Assembly: GCF_009733595.1 (NCBI RefSeq) | Contig: NZ_WOFH01000009.1 | Coordinates: forward strand, 348,027 to 412,026 | Reading direction: 5' to 3' | DNA from: Actinomadura litoris | GTDB taxonomy: Bacteria; Actinomycetota; Actinomycetes; Streptosporangiales; Streptosporangiaceae | Length of the DNA: 64,000 nt | Part shown: positions 1 through 8,944 of the stretch, piece after piece | Layout of the letters: the number at the start of each line of letters is the position of its first letter | How positions within the stretch are numbered: the stretch's first letter is position 1 | Notes under the pieces: model-generated | Database searches by the model: none | What the model saw: only the letters and a program-made list of their open reading frames with translations | Told to the model about the DNA's origin: nothing | Made by a program: the position numbers and the translations under genes

Positions 1-412
1 CGCCGACGTAGACGCGCTTGCCGTCGGGCGAGGCGACGATGCGCAGGCCCTGGCCGTTCAGCGAGTGGGCGAAGGAGGTGACGAGGTTGCCGGTGGTGAG
101 GTCGAAGGCGAGGATGTTGCCGCGCGCGACCTCCTTGGCGTTGCCGGGCGCGGTGCCCGGCGGGCGCGCCTTGCTGAAGTTGCCGGTCGCGTAGACGGTG
201 TTGCCGACCGTGGTCATGCTCCACACGACGCCGTTGACCTGCCATGTGGGCAGCGGGTCGGCGCTCACGGTGGCGGGCGTCCCGGACGGGGGCGCGGTGT
301 CGGCGCCGGCGGTCGCCGCCGGCATGATCGACGCGCCTGCGAGCGTGAGGGTGGCGGTGGCCGCGAGACCGGCGCGCACGCTCGTCCGGCGCCGTCGCGA
401 TTGAGCTCCCAC
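1..412 (-). CDS. N-terminal part of a secreted surface protein, paralogue of the next gene (partial)
   Basis: About 137 codons are visible; the C-terminus lies beyond the left edge. The chosen start is GTG at 410-412 with AAGGGGA about 8 bases upstream. The N-terminus has an Arg-rich stretch, a hydrophobic core and an Ala-rich cleavage region, so it is a signal peptide, followed by a PPSGTPATVSADPLPTW segment. From there to the window edge it closely matches the start of the mature protein encoded at 656-3913 (roughly 85% identical DNA over about 260 bp, judged by eye). It should therefore be another extracellular protein with a beta-propeller-like N-terminal half. Whether it also carries LamG and PKD domains cannot be seen. 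A hairpin at 589-622 separates it from its paralogue, so the two are probably transcribed separately. Confidence 0.85.
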   Translation of the reverse strand, partial: MGAQSRRRRTSVRAGLAATATLTLAGASIMPAATAGADTAPPSGTPATVSADPLPTWQVNGVVWSMTTVGNTVYATGNFSKARPPGTAPGNAKEVARGNILAFDLTTGNLVTSFAHSLNGQGLRIVASPDGKRVYVG

Positions 413-588
413 GAGTCGGTTCCCCTTGCGCTGAAAACCCCTGTGGCCCCTACGGCCACGCTGGATCTGGAGAGCTTAGCGGTCGCCCCGTCCGCGGCAT
501 CGGACAACCGATGAAATCGTGACCGAATTCATGGAACGCAAGAGTTCCCCGCGCGCCACGCCCGATGTCATTGTCCAACGCCATAAAG

Positions 589-622
589 AAAGTGCCCCGG
601 GGCGTAAACCCCGGGGCACTTT
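589..622 (-). terminator. Rho-independent terminator of the 656-3913 gene
   Basis: Perfect 14-bp inverted repeat (AAAGTGCCCCGGGG and its complement) around the 6-base loop 603-608, followed on the minus strand by the T-rich CTTTATGG. It lies 34 bases past the stop codon at 656, in the right place to end that transcript before the paralogous gene. Confidence 0.85.
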
Positions 623-655
623 CACGCGTCACCGTTTCCGATCACGCGGACCGGT

Positions 656-3600
656 TCAGCCGGTGGCGCGGACCGCCACCAGATCGTCCACCGACGCGAC
701 GACGGGCGCGTTGGTGGAGTTGCCCGCGAGATAGGCCCACACTCCGAGGGCGCCGGCGGTCTGCAACTCTGCGGTGGAGTCGGTGCCGGTGAGCTGCCAG
801 TCGGGCTCGGCCGCGCCGTCCGCCCACACCTTGGCCTTCAGCGTCGTCGGCGAGGTGCCCGTCACCTGGAGCCTGACGTGCAGCGGCCTGCCCGCCTCGT
901 AGGCCACGCCCGCGACGGTCTGCTCCGCGGCGACGTCGGTCTCGGCGTTCCCCGCGGCGGTACGGCTGAGCTTGAGCGACACCGCGCCGCTCGGCCGCAG
1001 CCGGACCCGCGCCCGGTAGTCGGCGCTCCCGACCCGGCGCCCGATGGGCGAGACGTAGACGCCGTTGCCGGTGCCCTCCTTGTCGAGCGCCACCGTGAAC
1101 GTCAGGTCGGTGCCGGCCGAGGACACGCCGTTGAGGTAGCCGCCGCCGCTGTTGCCGGGGGCGCCGAGCGCGATCTGCCCGGTGCCGCCCACCGACAGGA
1201 CGCCGCCGGAGCCGTTGCGGGTCCAGGCGCCCCCGGAGTCGGCGTCGCCCCAGCCTCCGGTGACGGTGCGGCCGAACGCGTCGGCCGCCAGCGTCGCGGA
1301 GGTGACCGTGACCGGGTGCGAGACCTCGGCGGACGCGCCCTGGTCGTCGGTCGCCCTCAGCTTGACGGTGTAGGTGCCCGCCGTCGCGTAGGTGTGGGAC
1401 GGCTTGGCGCCCTCACCGGTCTTTCCGTCCCCGAAGTCCCACGCGTAGCCCGCGACGGTCCCGTCGGTGTCGGCCGACCCCGAGCCGTCGAACGCGCAGG
1501 CGAGCTGGTCGCAGGACGAGGTGAACGCGGCCGTCGGCGGCTTGTTCGGCTGGATGCCGCCGGTGCCGAGGCCGTGGTGCCGGGTGATCTCGGCGGCGGT
1601 CAGCGCGCGGGGGTAGACGGCGACCTCGTCCAGCGTCCCGTTCAGGAAGTCGCTGGACGGCTTGGCCGGCCATCCGGTGGTGTTGTCGCCGCCGACGCGC
1701 CAGTAGCCCGCGTACGCCTCGGCGGTCTTCACCGAGGCGTCGGCGGCCTTCTGCTGGCCGTCCACGTACAGCTTGAGCCCGGCGTCGGCGTCGAGCGTGC
1801 CGGCGACGTGGTGCCACTTGCCGTCGTTCAGCCCGGCGGCGCTCTGGATCGTCTTGGCCGATCCGGGGTAGACGCCGAGGACGGCCCGCCCGTCGTTGGT
1901 CATGTACAGGTGGCGGTCGTACCGGGTGCTGAGCCCGGACGCGGCGCTCCCGTACCCGACGATCTTCCCGCCGGTCTTGGACGTGGTCTTCACCCACGCC
2001 TCGACGCTGAAGTTCTGCGGGGCGGCGGCCGCGCCGCTGGCGGCCGTCCCGGTGGAGGTGCCGCCGAACTTCACCGCGCGGTCGGGGTCACCGGAGATCG
2101 CGCCGGTCTGGGACCGGGTCACGCCGGAGCCGAACGTGAGGTCGTTCCCGCCCACGTAGTCGTAGCCGGGGCCGCTGCTCTCGCCGAGGCGCCAGTACGC
2201 GCTCGGGCCGGCGCCGCCGATCTCGCCGGAGTAGGGGCCGGGCGTGCCGGCGGCCGTCGCCGGGGCGGACGCGGCGCTGGTCACGCGGTTGCCCGTCGAG
2301 TCCACCGCGCGGATCTTGTAGGTGTGGGCCCCGGCGGGCGCGGTCCGGTCGACGAACGCGGCGGACGGCTGGTTCCAGAACGTGGACGCCTTCTCGACCG
2401 AGCCGACGGGCGTGGTGCCGTCGTCGCGGAGCACCTCGTACTTGAGGGACGCGTTGTCCATGTCCCAGGTGGTCTTCCAGCCCAGGCGGACGCTGCCGTC
2501 GGGGAGGGCCTTGGCCGTGGGGGTGCCCATCTCCCCGTTCAGCGGTCCGGTCTTGTTCGGGGCCTTGGCCTTGAGCGCGAACCGGACGAGCCCCTGCTGC
2601 GCCTTCCCGTTCACCCTGGGGAACTCGCCGCCCATCGCGACGAAGTCGTCATTGCCCGTCACGGCCCAGGCGGCCTGGGACTGGCCGGTGAACGTCCCCG
2701 GCGTCAGGGTCGGGAACCAGTGCAGCAGGCTCGGGATCGGCTGCCCGCTGTAGTTGCTGTTGGCGCCCGGCGGCGCCTTGTCGGTGCCGGTCGGGAACGT
2801 CGTCTCGGCGAGCGCCCGCTGCCAGCTCTGCGGCCTGGTCTCGGGGAACGCGCCCAGCGAGGCGCAGTCGTGGGCGTGCGAGACGCTGTAGACCGACTGG
2901 CCCTGGACGAACATGCCGTAGGTGGCGCCGTAGCAGTTGTCGAGCCAGACCAGGTCGCCCGTGGCGGCCTTGGCGGCGAAGCGGCCGTCGAACCAGTGGC
3001 CGCCCTCGCCGTCCGCCGCGCCGTAGACGGTGTCGCCCGCGACGTACAGGTCGGTGACGTAGGAGAAGTGGGTGCTGTCCTGCTTGGTGGGGATCGGGCG
3101 GCTGCTCCAGGCCACCGACGCCCCGTCGGTGGTGTTCACCGCGCCGATGCCGACGTGCGCCGCACCGTTGATCTTCTGGAACCGGCCGCCGATGACGACC
3201 CGGTCCCCGCTCGGCGCCATGGCCAGCGCGAACACCTCGTTGTCGTCGGCCGTCGGGCGCCAGGTGTCGTCGTTGGCCCCATTAGAGGCGTTCACGGCGG
3301 CCAGGCGCGTCCGGGACTTGCCGTTGACGTTGAAGAAGTTGCCGCCGAAGTAGACCTTGGAGTTCGTCGCGGCGATGCCCCGCACGATCGAGGACACCTG
3401 CGGCGCGAAGCCCTCGTCGAGCGCGCCGGTGGCGGTGTCGAACGCGGCGAGGCGGGCCCGCGGCTTGCCGTCCACCTGGGTGAACTCGCCGCCGACGTAG
3501 ACGCGCCTGCCGTCGGGCGAGGCCGCGACCCGCAGGCCCTGGCCGTTCAGCGCGTGGGCGAAGGAGGTGATCAGGTCGCCGGTCGCGAGGTCGAACGCCA

Positions 3601-3913
3601 GGATGTTCGAGCGTGCCACCTCCCGCGTGTCGCCCTCGGCGGTGCCCGGCGGGCGCGCCTTGCTGAAGTCGCCGGTCGCGTAGACCGTGCCACCGACCGT
3701 GACCATGCTCCACACCACACCGTTGACCTGCCAGGTCGGCAGCGGGTCGGCGCTGACCGTCGGCGGCGTCCCCGAGGGCGGGTCGATGTCGGCGGCGGCC
3801 CCGGGGGCCGGCACGGCGGACAGCCCCAGCAGCGCCGCCGAAAGGGCGGTCGCGGCGGCCGTCGCCGTTCTCCGTACGCGCGGCACACGCCAATGCGAAG
3901 GTAGAGGTCTCAT
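656..3913 (-). CDS. secreted beta-propeller / Fn3-like / LamG / PKD surface protein
   Basis: A 1085-residue exported protein with no recognisable catalytic residues, probably a cell-surface or matrix protein binding polysaccharide. ATG at 3911-3913 is chosen because GGCAGGGA lies 8 bases upstream. Residues 1-40 form a signal peptide. About 45-430 contain repeated 'VYVGGEFTQVDGKPRARLAAFD'-type strands characteristic of delta-60/propeller repeats. About 460-560 look Fn3-like. About 568-783 form a LamG/concanavalin-like lectin domain (EAWVKTT, KWHHVAGTLD, LDEVAVYPRALTAAEI). About 788-874 form a PKD domain (YAWDFGDGKT, HTYATAGTYTVKLRATDD). The last 200 residues resemble another jelly-roll lectin-like domain. 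A truncated paralogue follows downstream. The gene is divergent from the lipoprotein gene at 4091. The domain mix fits attachment to, or organisation of, an exopolysaccharide. Confidence 0.85.
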   Translation of the reverse strand: MRPLPSHWRVPRVRRTATAAATALSAALLGLSAVPAPGAAADIDPPSGTPPTVSADPLPTWQVNGVVWSMVTVGGTVYATGDFSKARPPGTAEGDTREVARSNILAFDLATGDLITSFAHALNGQGLRVAASPDGRRVYVGGEFTQVDGKPRARLAAFDTATGALDEGFAPQVSSIVRGIAATNSKVYFGGNFFNVNGKSRTRLAAVNASNGANDDTWRPTADDNEVFALAMAPSGDRVVIGGRFQKINGAAHVGIGAVNTTDGASVAWSSRPIPTKQDSTHFSYVTDLYVAGDTVYGAADGEGGHWFDGRFAAKAATGDLVWLDNCYGATYGMFVQGQSVYSVSHAHDCASLGAFPETRPQSWQRALAETTFPTGTDKAPPGANSNYSGQPIPSLLHWFPTLTPGTFTGQSQAAWAVTGNDDFVAMGGEFPRVNGKAQQGLVRFALKAKAPNKTGPLNGEMGTPTAKALPDGSVRLGWKTTWDMDNASLKYEVLRDDGTTPVGSVEKASTFWNQPSAAFVDRTAPAGAHTYKIRAVDSTGNRVTSAASAPATAAGTPGPYSGEIGGAGPSAYWRLGESSGPGYDYVGGNDLTFGSGVTRSQTGAISGDPDRAVKFGGTSTGTAASGAAAAPQNFSVEAWVKTTSKTGGKIVGYGSAASGLSTRYDRHLYMTNDGRAVLGVYPGSAKTIQSAAGLNDGKWHHVAGTLDADAGLKLYVDGQQKAADASVKTAEAYAGYWRVGGDNTTGWPAKPSSDFLNGTLDEVAVYPRALTAAEITRHHGLGTGGIQPNKPPTAAFTSSCDQLACAFDGSGSADTDGTVAGYAWDFGDGKTGEGAKPSHTYATAGTYTVKLRATDDQGASAEVSHPVTVTSATLAADAFGRTVTGGWGDADSGGAWTRNGSGGVLSVGGTGQIALGAPGNSGGGYLNGVSSAGTDLTFTVALDKEGTGNGVYVSPIGRRVGSADYRARVRLRPSGAVSLKLSRTAAGNAETDVAAEQTVAGVAYEAGRPLHVRLQVTGTSPTTLKAKVWADGAAEPDWQLTGTDSTAELQTAGALGVWAYLAGNSTNAPVVASVDDLVAVRATG

Positions 3914-4090
3914 CGGGTGCATCCCTGCCAATCCACACCAATCCGCTCCCATGACCCCCACGGTCACGCGAGTAAAGGCAGAGTAACCGAGTCACCATGT
4001 CTAGACTGGTCAGCCCCCGGTCGGCCGCATCCGCGACCGGCCCCGCGCGCTTGAATCTTCCAGCCGGACCATTCTTACGAGGAGAACCGC

Positions 4091-4693
4091 ATGTCCGATC
4101 GCGGACCACGTCCGCCCCGGCGGCGTCAGGGGCGCCGCCTCACCGCGGCGGCGGGCGTGGCGCTGGCCGCCGCGCTGGCGCTGACCGGATGCGGCGGGGG
4201 CGGGGACAAGAAGTCGGGGAAGGCCAAGCCCCCGCCGCCGCCCAGCACCCAGCCGGAGGCGGAGGTCAACGCCGCGCCCGGGTCGCTGGACCTGAAGTCC
4301 TCGGCGGGCCTGCGCAAGCCGGTCACCTACGACGACAAGATCACCGTCAAGGTCGGCGGGATCCGCTACGTCAGGAACAAGGTGAGCGGCCCCGGCCAGA
4401 TCGCCGGACGGGTCCTCACGATCTTCACGCTGAGCTTCTCCAACGGCTCGGCCAAGCCGCTCGACCTCAACCAGGTGCGCGTCGTGGCCAGATACGGCCC
4501 GGCCAAGACCGAGGCGCGGCCGACGTCCTACGCCAACATCAACGACTTCTACGGCTCGGTGCCGCCCGGCAAGGACAAGCGGGCCTCCTACGCCTTCGAC
4601 ATCCCGACCTCGGGGTACAAGTCGGTCTCGCTCGGGGTCAAGTTCGACGCCCGGCACAAGGCGGCGCTGTTCGTGGGGACGCTGCACCCCTGA
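4091..4693 (+). CDS. lipoprotein with DUF4352-like Ig fold
   Basis: A 200-residue lipoprotein. The Arg-rich N-terminus and hydrophobic core end in a lipobox LTGC, so Cys34 should be lipidated and the protein anchored to the outer face of the membrane. A Gly/Lys/Pro-rich linker (about 35-60) precedes a beta-rich domain, about 80-200, whose strand pattern (LTIFTLSFSNGSAKPLDLNQV, then a PPGKDKRASYAFDIP strand) resembles DUF4352/telomere-protein-like immunoglobulin folds used for extracellular binding. The ribosome site GAGGAG is 6 bases before the ATG. It is followed by the beta-helix gene 103 bases downstream. The ligand is unknown. Confidence 0.8.
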   Translation: MSDRGPRPPRRRQGRRLTAAAGVALAAALALTGCGGGGDKKSGKAKPPPPPSTQPEAEVNAAPGSLDLKSSAGLRKPVTYDDKITVKVGGIRYVRNKVSGPGQIAGRVLTIFTLSFSNGSAKPLDLNQVRVVARYGPAKTEARPTSYANINDFYGSVPPGKDKRASYAFDIPTSGYKSVSLGVKFDARHKAALFVGTLHP

Positions 4694-4796
4694 CGGGACG
4701 CCCGGCGAGGGCGCGCGGCGCGGTGCGGGAGTGGCCGCACGGGCCCGTGGTCGGTACTTTCGTAGGTCAGGACTTATCCGGGGGTGAGGTCGCGCC

Positions 4797-6584
4797 ATGC
4801 CGAACATTCCGCACCGGGCGACGCTCGCCGGGGTGCTCGCGCTGCCGCTGATCGTGGGCGCCGGGTTCCTCGGCTGGCGGGCTCCCCAGTCGAACGACCG
4901 CGGGCACGGGGTCGCCCCCCCGACCGCGCCGGCCGGGTCGCTGCCGGTCGGCGGCACGTCCTACAAGGTCCCGAAGGGGGCGCTGTTCGTCTCGCCGTCC
5001 GGCGACGACGGCGCGCAGGGCACCCGCGAGCACCCGCTGCGCAGCCTCGGCAGGGCCGTCGCCAGGGCGGGCTCCGGCGGCACGGTCGTGCTGCGCGGCG
5101 GCGTCTACCACGAGAGCGTCGACGTGCCGAGGGGCAAGCGGCTGACGATCCAGTCCTTCCCCCGCGAGGCCGTCTGGTTCGACGGGAGCTCGCTCGTGAC
5201 CGGCTGGCGGGCCGACGGCTCCGCCTGGGCGCGCGACGGCTGGACGACGCGGTTCGACTCCAGCCCCACCTACACCAAGGGCGCGCGGCCGAGCGACAAG
5301 GCCGACTTCCGGTTCGTCTCGCCCGAGCACCCGATGGCCGCCCACCCCGACCAGCTCTGGGTGGACGGCGTCCGGCAGGAGCAGGTCGCCTCGCGCGGCC
5401 AGGTCAAGCCCGGCACGTTCTTCGTGGACGAGGGCGCCTCCCGCCTCTACATGGGCTCCGACCCGCGCGGGCGCAACGTCCGCGCCAGCACGCTCGGCAT
5501 CGCCGTCACGATCGACGGCGAGGGCAGCACGCTGCGCGGCATCGGCTTCCGCCGCTACGGCACCGCGCTGCCCGACATCGGCATGGTCCGGGTCACCGCG
5601 CCGAGGATCACGGTCGAGAACGTGACGACCACCGAGTCCGCCACGACCGGCCTCACCGTGGTCGCCGCGCACGCCCGCGTCCGGCGGCTGACCAGCTCGC
5701 GCAACGGGCTCCTCGGGGTCCACGCCAACACCGCCGACGACCTGCGCCTGGAGTCGGTGCTGCTGGACCACAACAACCGCGAGCGGTTCAAGTACTCGCC
5801 GGTCTCGGGCGGCTTCAAGATCACCCGGTCCCGGACGGTCGCGGTGGTCGGCAGCACGATCACCGACAACCTCGGCAAGGGCCTGTGGATCGACGAGTCC
5901 GTCCGCGACATCACGATCACCGGCGACCGGATCCTGCGCAACGCCCACCACGGCGTCTCGCTGGAGCTGAGCGCGCGGGCGCTGGTCGCGGGCAACGTGA
6001 TCAGCGGGAACGCCGGCGACGGCCTGAAGGTCAACAACACCTCCGACGTCCGGATCTGGAACAACTCCATGTCCGGCAACGGCCGCACGCTCGGCCTCGA
6101 CCAGGACCCGCGCCGCCCGGACGACCCGTCCGTGCCCGGCCGCGACCCCCGGCAGAAGACCCCGGACCCGGCGATGACCTGGCGGGTCGAGAAGATCAGC
6201 ATCAGCAACAACACGTTCGCGGACGCCCGTCCGGGCACCCCGTGCCTGCTGTGCGTGGCCGACCACACCGGCAAGCGCGACGCCGGGCGGATGGGCATCA
6301 CCGTCAACGGCAACCTCTACGTCCGGCGGAGCGCCTCGAACCCCCGCACGCTGATCATGTGGTCGAACCGGCCCTTCGGCGCCCTTGACCGGTTCCGGTC
6401 GGCGACCGGCCAGGAGGCGAGGGGCGCCGCCCACGACGGCGGGACCGGCGCGAGCCCGGAGGGGGCCCTCGACCCGGCCATCGCCGCCCGCGCCAACACG
6501 GCCACGGCCCTGCCCCTGCCCGCCGACATCGCCAAGCTCCTCGGCCGCCCGGCGGGCACCCGCCACGTGGGCGCGTTCTTCTAG
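4797..6584 (+). CDS. exported right-handed parallel beta-helix protein
   Basis: A 595-residue protein with an N-terminal signal anchor (about 10-28). A DUF1565-type opening at about 60-120 (LFVSPSGDDGAQGTREHPL, GGTVVLRGGVYHES) is followed by many short beta-helix rungs at about 230-430 (repeats such as TVENVTTTESATTGLTV, ITGDRILRNAHHGVSLE, NVISGNAGDGLKVNNTS). This fold is typical of polysaccharide lyases, epimerases and carbohydrate-binding spike proteins. No catalytic set can be assigned by eye. GAGG lies 7 bases before the ATG. Its place between a surface lipoprotein and a sulfotransferase in a polysaccharide locus suggests that it trims, modifies or binds the polymer outside the cell. Confidence 0.8.
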   Translation: MPNIPHRATLAGVLALPLIVGAGFLGWRAPQSNDRGHGVAPPTAPAGSLPVGGTSYKVPKGALFVSPSGDDGAQGTREHPLRSLGRAVARAGSGGTVVLRGGVYHESVDVPRGKRLTIQSFPREAVWFDGSSLVTGWRADGSAWARDGWTTRFDSSPTYTKGARPSDKADFRFVSPEHPMAAHPDQLWVDGVRQEQVASRGQVKPGTFFVDEGASRLYMGSDPRGRNVRASTLGIAVTIDGEGSTLRGIGFRRYGTALPDIGMVRVTAPRITVENVTTTESATTGLTVVAAHARVRRLTSSRNGLLGVHANTADDLRLESVLLDHNNRERFKYSPVSGGFKITRSRTVAVVGSTITDNLGKGLWIDESVRDITITGDRILRNAHHGVSLELSARALVAGNVISGNAGDGLKVNNTSDVRIWNNSMSGNGRTLGLDQDPRRPDDPSVPGRDPRQKTPDPAMTWRVEKISISNNTFADARPGTPCLLCVADHTGKRDAGRMGITVNGNLYVRRSASNPRTLIMWSNRPFGALDRFRSATGQEARGAAHDGGTGASPEGALDPAIAARANTATALPLPADIAKLLGRPAGTRHVGAFF

Positions 6585-6610
6585 GCGCCCGGCCGCTCAG
6601 GGGCGGGAGT

Positions 6611-7495
6611 TCACGGGCGGGTCCAGGGGAAGGTTCGGCCGAGCAGTTCCTCCAGGTCGGCGTTGAAGGGCGCGTAGTGCTCGGCGAGCTGCTGCCGGGT
6701 GTGGGGGCTCAGCTCCTGGCTGGGCGCGGCGTTCCACACCTTGACCGCCGACGGCGGCAGCGGCGCCGGGTCGAGGCCGAGGAAGCGCGCGACCCCGTCG
6801 ACGGCCGTCTGGGGGTCGGCGTAGAACTCCTCCGCCGCGACGACGTGGACCCGCTCCGCCGGGAAGTGCTCCATCCAGCGCCGCAGGTGCGGGGCGTACT
6901 CGCCCTGCGCGCGGTAGGACTGCTGCTCGTGGGCGTAGCTGAGGTAGCCGGGCTCGGAGACGATCCGCGCCTCCTCGCCCTTCAGCCGGTCGTTCTCGGC
7001 GGCGAGGGCCTCCTCGAAGGAGGGGAGGTCCTCGGCGTTCTGCCGGCGCCGCTCCCGGTAGTGCGAGAACGCCCGCTCGATCGGGTCGCGCAGGACGAGC
7101 AGGATCCGCGCCTCCGGGACGTCGCGCCCCGCGCGCTCGGCGGCGAGCGGGTGGAACAGGTAGTAGGGCGACCCCTCCCCCACGACCTTGCCCGAGCGGC
7201 GCGCCGACGCGGGGAAGTGCGACCGGTACCAGGCGCTGCCCTTGTCGTAGTGGGAGTCGAAGTAGTGGACGCCCTTGGTGTGGTTGTTCTTGGGCAGCAG
7301 CCGCGCGTTCGGGAACAGGGGCATCACCCGGGGATGCTCCAGTAGCGTGTAGTACATCGACGTCGATCCGCCGCGCTTCGCGCCGATCAGCAGGAAGTCG
7401 GGGCCGGGGCGCAGGGCGGCGGTGCCCATGCCGTACCCGCGGATCACACTTCGGCCCGCGGACACGACCGGGCCCGGCAACGTCGCTCGATTCAC
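6611..7495 (-). CDS. PAPS-dependent sulfotransferase family protein
   Basis: A 294-residue member of the sulfotransferase superfamily, which moves sulfate from 3'-phosphoadenylyl sulfate to a hydroxyl, typically of a sugar or lipid. The 5'-phosphosulfate loop is visible near residues 32-45 (FLLIGAKRGGSTSM), and the 3'-phosphate loop at about 130-140 (LRDPIERAFSHY), both in their usual spacing. No signal peptide is seen, so it is cytoplasmic. The start used is GTG at 7493-7495; an internal ATG at 7427-7429 is possible because neither has a strong ribosome site. It is divergent from the polymerase gene and lies in the same locus as ATP sulfurylase and a CysQ-like phosphatase, which can supply the activated sulfate intermediate and remove the PAP by-product. 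The acceptor is inferred to be the exopolysaccharide or a lipid-linked precursor. Confidence 0.85.
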   Translation of the reverse strand: MNRATLPGPVVSAGRSVIRGYGMGTAALRPGPDFLLIGAKRGGSTSMYYTLLEHPRVMPLFPNARLLPKNNHTKGVHYFDSHYDKGSAWYRSHFPASARRSGKVVGEGSPYYLFHPLAAERAGRDVPEARILLVLRDPIERAFSHYRERRRQNAEDLPSFEEALAAENDRLKGEEARIVSEPGYLSYAHEQQSYRAQGEYAPHLRRWMEHFPAERVHVVAAEEFYADPQTAVDGVARFLGLDPAPLPPSAVKVWNAAPSQELSPHTRQQLAEHYAPFNADLEELLGRTFPWTRP

Positions 7496-7561
7496 AGCGG
7501 ACAGGTTACCGGCCCGCCGCCCGTATTCTTGGTCGCGTCTTTAGAGCCTGCGAGGACGATC

Positions 7562-8944
7562 ATGACCGTGAAGGGGATCCTGCCGCGCCGCACCCCGCCC
7601 GCGCCCAGCGCGGGGTGGTGGGCCGCGGCGCTCCCGCTCGCGCTCATGCTCGCCAGCGACTACAAGCTGCGCAGCCGCGAGGTCGACCAGGCGGTGGGCG
7701 GCAGCGCCGACCTGACCGTGCTGGTGGAGATCGCCGTGTACGGCGCGGCGGCGATGTACCTGGTCTACACCTTCGGGCTGCGGCCGCCGACGCGGCGCAC
7801 CACCGGCCTGCTGTTCGCGGGGTGGGTGTTCTGCGGGTACGTGGCGTTCACGGCGCTGTGGTCGCCGTTCAACCCGCTCGGCATCGTCCGCGGCACGCAG
7901 CTGATGATCACGATGTTCCTGGCGCAGACGCTCGCGACCCGGGCGACCCTGGCCGACCTGCGGAAGCTCGCGCACGTGTTCATCGCGATCGTGCTGGTCT
8001 CGGTCGCGATCGGCGTCGCGCACCCGTTCCCGCGCACGCGCAACACCGAGGACCGGTTCAACTGGCTGTACGTCCACCCCGTCCAGGCGGGCATCTACCT
8101 GGGCATCGCGGTGCTGCTGACGGCCGGCTACCTGATCCGCTGGACGACCCCGCGTGACCGGATGTGGCATCCGATGGTCTACCTGGGGGCGCTGGCCGTC
8201 CTGTCGGGCGCGCTCGTCGCGACCGGCACGCGCGGCGCCGCGCTCGGCTGCGCGGCAGGGCTGCTCGTGCTGCTGACCACCGCGCGCGGGCCGAAGGGCC
8301 GGGTGGACGTGCTGGTGATGGGCGCCGCCGTGGCCGTCCTCGGCGTGCTGGCCTTCTCCGACAAGATCCTCGCGTTCGTCGCGCGGGGGGAGTCCGCCGA
8401 GACCCTCGCCTCGCTGAACTCCCGCACCGACCTGTGGTCGCTGGCGATGAAGGCCTACGCCGAGCAGCCGCTGTTCGGGCACGGGCTCGGCGCGTCCCGG
8501 GGCATGTTCCTGGAGGAGATGGGCCTCGGCGGCGGGCACAACGCGTTCGTCAACGCGCTGGTCGACAACGGCACGGTCGGGACGGCCGCGTTCGTGGCGC
8601 TGCTGCTGACGCTCGCGTTCGTGCTGCTGACGCTGGCCCGGCACCGGACGCTGCGCGCCGACGCGGGCATGCTGTTCGGCATCCTCGCGTTCTTCCTCGT
8701 CGACAGCATCACCACCGAGGGCCTCGCCGCGCCCGCCAACGTGTCCAACATCTGGATGCTGCTGATCATCGCGTGGGCGGAGACGATGCGGCGGCACGGC
8801 GGCGACCCGGTCGCCCCGGCCGAGACATCCGAGACATCCGAGGCCGCCGGGGAGGCCGCGGCGGAGGCGGAGCCGCGGACCGCTCCCGAATGGTCAGCCC
8901 TGCCGGCGCCCGCGCAGGTAGAAGGCGCCTCCCAGCACCCCTAG
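7562..8944 (+). CDS. O-antigen ligase / Wzy-like polysaccharide polymerase
   Basis: A 460-residue integral membrane protein with about ten to twelve hydrophobic segments. The large loop and following motif (LNSRTDLWSLAMKAYAEQPLFGHGLG, then GGGHNAFVNALVDNGTVGTAAF) are characteristic of the Wzy_C/O-antigen ligase superfamily, which joins lipid-linked oligosaccharide repeats outside the membrane. The chosen ATG at 7562 has GAGGA 6 bases upstream. The C-terminal 45 residues are a soluble Ala/Glu-rich tail. The last 51 bases overlap the end of the convergent propeller gene. In this locus it is the best candidate for the polymerase acting after the WbaP-like initiating enzyme. Confidence 0.85.
   Translation: MTVKGILPRRTPPAPSAGWWAAALPLALMLASDYKLRSREVDQAVGGSADLTVLVEIAVYGAAAMYLVYTFGLRPPTRRTTGLLFAGWVFCGYVAFTALWSPFNPLGIVRGTQLMITMFLAQTLATRATLADLRKLAHVFIAIVLVSVAIGVAHPFPRTRNTEDRFNWLYVHPVQAGIYLGIAVLLTAGYLIRWTTPRDRMWHPMVYLGALAVLSGALVATGTRGAALGCAAGLLVLLTTARGPKGRVDVLVMGAAVAVLGVLAFSDKILAFVARGESAETLASLNSRTDLWSLAMKAYAEQPLFGHGLGASRGMFLEEMGLGGGHNAFVNALVDNGTVGTAAFVALLLTLAFVLLTLARHRTLRADAGMLFGILAFFLVDSITTEGLAAPANVSNIWMLLIIAWAETMRRHGGDPVAPAETSETSEAAGEAAAEAEPRTAPEWSALPAPAQVEGASQHP

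Noticed and set aside
878..3904. Long plus-strand open frame of about 1000 codons
   Set aside because: It is antisense to the propeller/LamG/PKD gene; the translation is Arg/Gly/Ala/Val-rich without domains. Such frames are common in high-GC DNA.
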